Part shown: positions 60,925 through 64,000 of the stretch, one piece after another
How positions within the stretch are numbered: position 1 is the first letter of the stretch
Layout of the letters: each line of letters begins with the position of its first letter
From: Flavobacterium sp. WV_118_3
GTDB lineage: Bacteria > Bacteroidota > Bacteroidia > Flavobacteriales > Flavobacteriaceae
Length of the DNA stretch: 64,000 bases
NCBI RefSeq assembly: GCF_039778605.1
Contig: NZ_CP156060.1
Coordinates: 744,001 to 808,000, forward strand
Direction of reading: 5' to 3'
Position numbers and translations under genes: made by a program
The notes under the pieces: model-generated
What the model saw: the letters and a program-made list of their open reading frames with translations, nothing else
The model's database searches: none
What the model was told of the DNA's origin: nothing

Positions 60925-61844
60925 TGGAGGTTAATGTTTTTGGAAGTGTAAATTTTATTGTTATCGTCTATTATAATACAATACAACTCGGGTAACTGAT
61001 TCACCAAATACAAGCCGGCCTGTATACCCATAATGGCAATAGGGGTGGTCATCGCGTCGGCAAGCTCGGCATTATTACATATAATGGTAACACTCTTGAT
61101 TCCTCTAATGGGTAGCCCGGTTTTTGGATCGATGGTATGCGAATATTTTTTACCGTCTATCAGAATAAACTTTTCATAGTTTCCGGAAGTCGCAACCGCT
61201 TTATCCGATATTTCAATAAAGGAGAATGCAGCAGTCGGCTGATCGGGATTGGCAATACCAATAGTCCATTGCTTACCATTGGGTTGTTTTCCCCAGGTTG
61301 TAAGATCGCCGCTTGCATTGATAATACCGCTTATAACCTTGTTCTCTATTAGAATTTTTTTAGCCCGTTCTGCGGCATATCCTTTCCCGATACCACCAAA
61401 ACCGATACGCATTCCTTTTTCCTTTAAAAAAACACTATAATTGCTTTTATCCAATATAATGTTTTTGTAATTGATCAAATGAACCCGTTTTTTAGCTTCT
61501 TCTTTAGACGGTAATGCGGTCATGGTTTTGTCAAAGTTCCATAACGACGCATCAATACTTCCGTAGCTAATATCAAACGCTCCCTGCGTTATTTTTGAGA
61601 TGCGGATACTTCGCTCAATTAAATCAAACACTTCTTGATCAACTGTTACGGGAGCGATTCCGGCATTTTTATTAATCCGGTTTGTTTGACTGTCATCGTT
61701 ATAGGTGGTAAATAGTTGCTCAATTCGTCTTATTTCGGCAATGGCCCTTTCTATATTTATTTGAGCAAACGCTTCCTGTTCGGCTACTACCGATATGGTA
61801 AAATTGTTCCCCATTAATTGTAACGACTGGGAATAGGTTTTCAT
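60921..61844 (-). CDS. apbE: FAD:protein FMN transferase (ApbE)
   Basis: This 307-residue ApbE enzyme transfers FMN from FAD to Thr or Ser of target proteins. Family blocks are present: FTTYNDDSQTNRINKNAG, GAFDISYGSIDASLWNF, FGGIGKGYAAERAKKIL, GIINASGDLTTWGK, AVATSGNYEKF and SHTIDPKTGLPI, with the metal-site Asp/Thr near DAMTTP. Unusually, it starts directly MKTYSQSLQLMGNNF with no signal peptide, although targets are normally periplasmic. It lies in the operon trx-like/apbE/DUF4266/DUF3570. Candidate targets are the DUF2271 protein at 17583 and its own neighbours. Confidence 0.93.
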   Translation of the reverse strand: MKTYSQSLQLMGNNFTISVVAEQEAFAQINIERAIAEIRRIEQLFTTYNDDSQTNRINKNAGIAPVTVDQEVFDLIERSIRISKITQGAFDISYGSIDASLWNFDKTMTALPSKEEAKKRVHLINYKNIILDKSNYSVFLKEKGMRIGFGGIGKGYAAERAKKILIENKVISGIINASGDLTTWGKQPNGKQWTIGIANPDQPTAAFSFIEISDKAVATSGNYEKFILIDGKKYSHTIDPKTGLPIRGIKSVTIICNNAELADAMTTPIAIMGIQAGLYLVNQLPELYCIIIDDNNKIYTSKNINLQ

Positions 61845-61853
61845 GGTATAGGT

Positions 61854-62285
61854 TTACTTTTGAGCATCACATATATTTTTTACTTCCTGTGCCCATTGTT
61901 CAGCCGAAACATCAGGCTTGCCTTTCCAGGTTTTAATTACTTTACCATCGGCATTCAAAAGTAGCGTAAAAGGAAAAAGCCCTTCTTTATTGTATCGTTC
62001 TGCTAAGGCTTCATTTCGTTTTACCTGATCGGGCGAACCTATATTTTTTTTCTTTCTTGGAAAATCGGCATTAACCATAATGAGATTATCATCCGCCATT
62101 GTTGTAAAAACGGTGTTGTTAAAATAATCCCGATGCATTACAATACAGGGAACGCACCAGTCTGAACCGGAGAAGTTTAATAGGATTAGTTCGTTTTTTT
62201 CTTTTGCTAATTTTTTAGCGTGTTCGAAATCCGGCTCCCAATGCGTAGGGAGTAATGCAACCAGAAGCAAGGCTATAAATTTCAT
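61854..62285 (-). CDS. Thioredoxin-family exported protein
   Basis: This 143-residue protein has a very short N-terminal hydrophobic signal (FIALLLVALLP) and a thioredoxin fold (AKKLAKEKNELILLNFSGS, active site DWCVPC, cis-Pro loop LFPFTLLLNADG). It is of the DsbD-gamma/thioredoxin_7-like type, acting as a periplasmic disulfide reductase or isomerase. It is first in the operon with ApbE (9-base gap), DUF4266 and DUF3570, and its cysteine-rich DUF4266 partner is a possible substrate. A hairpin lies in its leader. Confidence 0.88.
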   Translation of the reverse strand: MKFIALLLVALLPTHWEPDFEHAKKLAKEKNELILLNFSGSDWCVPCIVMHRDYFNNTVFTTMADDNLIMVNADFPRKKKNIGSPDQVKRNEALAERYNKEGLFPFTLLLNADGKVIKTWKGKPDVSAEQWAQEVKNICDAQK

Positions 62286-62653
62286 AAAAATCGGTGTTTA
62301 AAGTGAAATCAGAACACAGCCGTTCTGATTTTATCGATTAACAATTTTATAAGTTAGCGTAGCAGTGTTCCATAATCCGGGAAATCAAAAATTGTTACAA
62401 TAAGAAATAAGGCTACTAAAAAATTAAATTCTTGATAAAGCAACAGTATTTTTCTTAAATGTATAACTAAGGTATACTTTTTTTCGATGGACTGATTAAA
62501 AAAAAATATAAAAAATACTGTTTATACAAAGAATAAATAACAATAATTTTAGAAGGTATCATTTTGTGTATGAGTGTTTTGTTTTTAAAAGCAGTCTTAA
62601 TAAGAATTGAAAGAAACGTAGTAGGCAACTTAAAAATGCTTATATTTATAGTA
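62286..62653. other. Divergent intergenic region
   Basis: It separates the thioredoxin-like operon (minus) from the small exported protein and metal pump genes (plus). It contains the hairpin at 62306-62331 and A+T-rich sequence. No full promoter consensus is found in either direction. Confidence 0.4.
62306..62331. promoter_or_regulatory. Inverted repeat in leader of thioredoxin/ApbE operon
   Basis: AAATCAGAAC/GTTCTGATTT is a perfect 10-bp inverted repeat with a 6-base spacer, 20 bases before the start codon on the minus strand. It may be an operator or a leader hairpin. Confidence 0.4.
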
Positions 62654-63040
62654 ATGAAAAAAACGATAGCGATACTATTTGTAAGCCTGTATCTGTTTTC
62701 AACAACTCAATTATCGGAATTGTTGAAAATACCCATATTGGTCGAGCATTATATGGAGCATCGACACGAGAATGACAAAATAACACTATGGGATTTTTTA
62801 TGCCTGCATTATGCTAATGGAAATATACATGATGCCGATTATGACCGCGACATGCAACTACCTTTTAAAGCATTGACGTATCCCGTGGTGGCTTGCATCT
62901 CTTTTATTATTCCAACACCAATTTCTTTTACGAATCCACTAAACACGAACCGGGTAGAAAAGCAACAGGCATTTTATGAATCCCCGGATTATATTTCCTT
63001 ATATCTTTCAAGTATTTGGCAGCCTCCAAGGTTTTGTTAA
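62654..63040 (+). CDS. Small exported protein upstream of metal RND pump
   Basis: This 128-residue protein starts at the ATG at 62654 (MKKTIAILFVSLYLFSTTQ); upstream in-frame codons are not supported. The N-terminal helix acts as a signal. The mature part contains LVEHYMEHRHENDKITLWDFL and HYANGNIHDADYDRDMQLPFK, with several His/Asp residues that could bind metal. Such proteins commonly precede CzcA/CusA operons in flavobacteria, and the pump gene follows after 95 bases. A metal-binding accessory role is inferred. Confidence 0.75.
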   Translation: MKKTIAILFVSLYLFSTTQLSELLKIPILVEHYMEHRHENDKITLWDFLCLHYANGNIHDADYDRDMQLPFKALTYPVVACISFIIPTPISFTNPLNTNRVEKQQAFYESPDYISLYLSSIWQPPRFC

Positions 63041-63135
63041 TTTTTTTGAGTGAATAGAATTTCCAAACAGTAATAGTAGTGTTTGCAGATTTCTATGCGA
63101 ATATTCGAAACATATCAGATTAATAAAATAGAACT

Positions 63136-64000
63136 ATGTTAAATAAAATAATTGAGTTTTCCGTAAGGAATAAACTCATAATCGGGCTATTGGTATTGGC
63201 GCTGCTTGGCTATGGAGGCTATCAGGCAACACAATTGCCCATCGATGCGGTTCCTGATATTACCAATAATCAGGTTCAGGTAATCACTACAGCGCCGTCA
63301 TTCGGAGCCACCGATATTGAACGGTTGGTAACCTTTCCGATTGAACAGGCTAACAGTAATATTTCGGGATTAAAGGAGATCCGGAGCTTTTCCAGATTCG
63401 GACTGTCTTTGGTGACCATAGTGTTTGAAGATAATGTCGATATCTACTGGGCCCGGCAACAGGTAGCGGAACGTTTACAACAAGTGCAAAGTCAAATCCC
63501 GCAGGGGATAGGAACGCCTGGTTTAGGGCCAATTTCTACCGGATTGGGAGAGATTTATCAGTATGTGTTGCGTCCTGAGAAAGGATACGAACAAAAATAT
63601 GATATTACCGATTTAAGGACCTTGCAGGACTGGATTGTACGCCGACAATTATTGGGCGTAAAAGGAGTCGCCGAAGTCAGTAGTTTTGGGGGAAAATTAA
63701 AGCAGTATGAAATTGCAGTTAATCCCAATAAATTAAATGCTTATGGTATTACGATAAACGATGTTTTTACAGCGCTGGAAACCAATAATCAAAATACCGG
63801 AGGTGCCTATATCGAAAAAGGACCAACCGTATTGTATATCCGAAGTGAAGGACTCATTGGCACCATAACCGATATCGAAAATATTGCCATAGCCGGTAAA
63901 AATAATGAAACCCCGTTGTTTTTAAGAGATATTGCCGATATCAAAACCGGATTTGCAACTCGTTTTGGAGCCATGTGCTATAACGATCAGGGCGAAGTAG
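63136..64000 (+). CDS. CusA/CzcA-type heavy-metal RND efflux pump (partial, runs off right edge)
   Basis: The frame is open from ATG 63136 to the window edge (first 288 residues). It shows MLNKIIEFSVRNKLIIGLLV, the porter-domain start QLPIDAVPDITNNQVQV, TAPSFGATDIERLVTFPIEQ and GLKEIRSFSRFGLSLVTIVF, all typical of the HME family. These proteins export divalent or monovalent heavy metals (Co/Zn/Cd or Cu/Ag). Metal specificity depends on later residues outside the window. It is distinct from the HAE1 pump at 34680. Confidence 0.92.
   Translation, partial: MLNKIIEFSVRNKLIIGLLVLALLGYGGYQATQLPIDAVPDITNNQVQVITTAPSFGATDIERLVTFPIEQANSNISGLKEIRSFSRFGLSLVTIVFEDNVDIYWARQQVAERLQQVQSQIPQGIGTPGLGPISTGLGEIYQYVLRPEKGYEQKYDITDLRTLQDWIVRRQLLGVKGVAEVSSFGGKLKQYEIAVNPNKLNAYGITINDVFTALETNNQNTGGAYIEKGPTVLYIRSEGLIGTITDIENIAIAGKNNETPLFLRDIADIKTGFATRFGAMCYNDQGEV

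Overview
The window looks like chromosomal DNA of a Bacteroidota bacterium of the family Flavobacteriaceae, most likely Flavobacterium or a close relative. Supporting signs are promoters of the TTG-N17-23-TAnnTTTG type, several proteins with C-terminal type IX secretion (T9SS) sorting domains, a GLPGLI/TonB-receptor pair, many SC-type lipoproteins, DUF2480, DUF6705, DUF4266/DUF3570 proteins and a BatA-type protein. Shine-Dalgarno sequences are rarely evident, as is normal for the phylum. No rRNA, CRISPR array, phage or integrase/transposase gene was found.

Layout. 0-5.1 kb: partial lipoprotein, outer-membrane beta-barrel receptor with GLPGLI partner, small secreted protein, TetR regulator. 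5.4-14.8 kb: mostly housekeeping-like genes (MBL-fold hydrolase, carboxylesterase, an apparently non-catalytic dihydroorotase homologue, BatA/VWA protein, DEAD-box helicase, SufR-like regulator with overlapping divergent promoters, DUF2480, flavin reductase). 15-20.3 kb: lipoprotein and PLDc_N-like peptide, then an operon of ankyrin protein, DUF2271 protein with a flavinylation-type motif, and a PepSY/flavodoxin/ferredoxin-reductase fusion. 20.4-32 kb: PLP decarboxylase, an IdeS/Mac-like cysteine protease lipoprotein, a 1471-residue T9SS surface protein with a 1.46-kb internal tandem duplication, two tandem T9SS esterases and a linear amide hydrolase. 32.3-43.4 kb: small HTH protein, an AcrAB-TolC-like RND efflux operon, T9SS SGNH hydrolase, class V aminotransferase, DUF6265 protein and an AraC regulator.

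43.7-50.8 kb is the most unusual part. A tRNA-Ser(UGA) gene is followed by a visibly A+T-rich segment flanked by a 24-bp direct repeat (43742 and 50815). It is made of two tandem modules. Each opens with a related leader (R1, about 200 bp), carries only plus-strand genes, and closes with a 67-bp end repeat (R2) and a terminator hairpin. Each gene or gene pair is followed by an imperfect long inverted repeat of integron-attC-like design. Cargo is defence-like: a decayed class III nucleotidyl-cyclase gene with a DUF6615/nuclease-like partner, a GmrSD/DUF262 protein, a coiled-coil membrane protein, and small immunity-like proteins, one of them a pseudogene. No recombinase is encoded, so the modules look like cassette islands moved in trans.

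51-59.5 kb: accessory genes (two DUF6705 lipoproteins, a lipoprotein with a JAMM-like motif, a protein pair including a signal-less sulfatase, a DoxX-like membrane protein) separated by large empty gaps containing palindromes and an orphan R1 copy. 59.5-62.3 kb: operon for thioredoxin-like protein, ApbE flavin transferase, DUF4266 lipoprotein and DUF3570 outer-membrane protein. This cluster may flavinylate the DUF2271 protein 42 kb away. The window ends in a CusA/CzcA-type heavy-metal RND pump.
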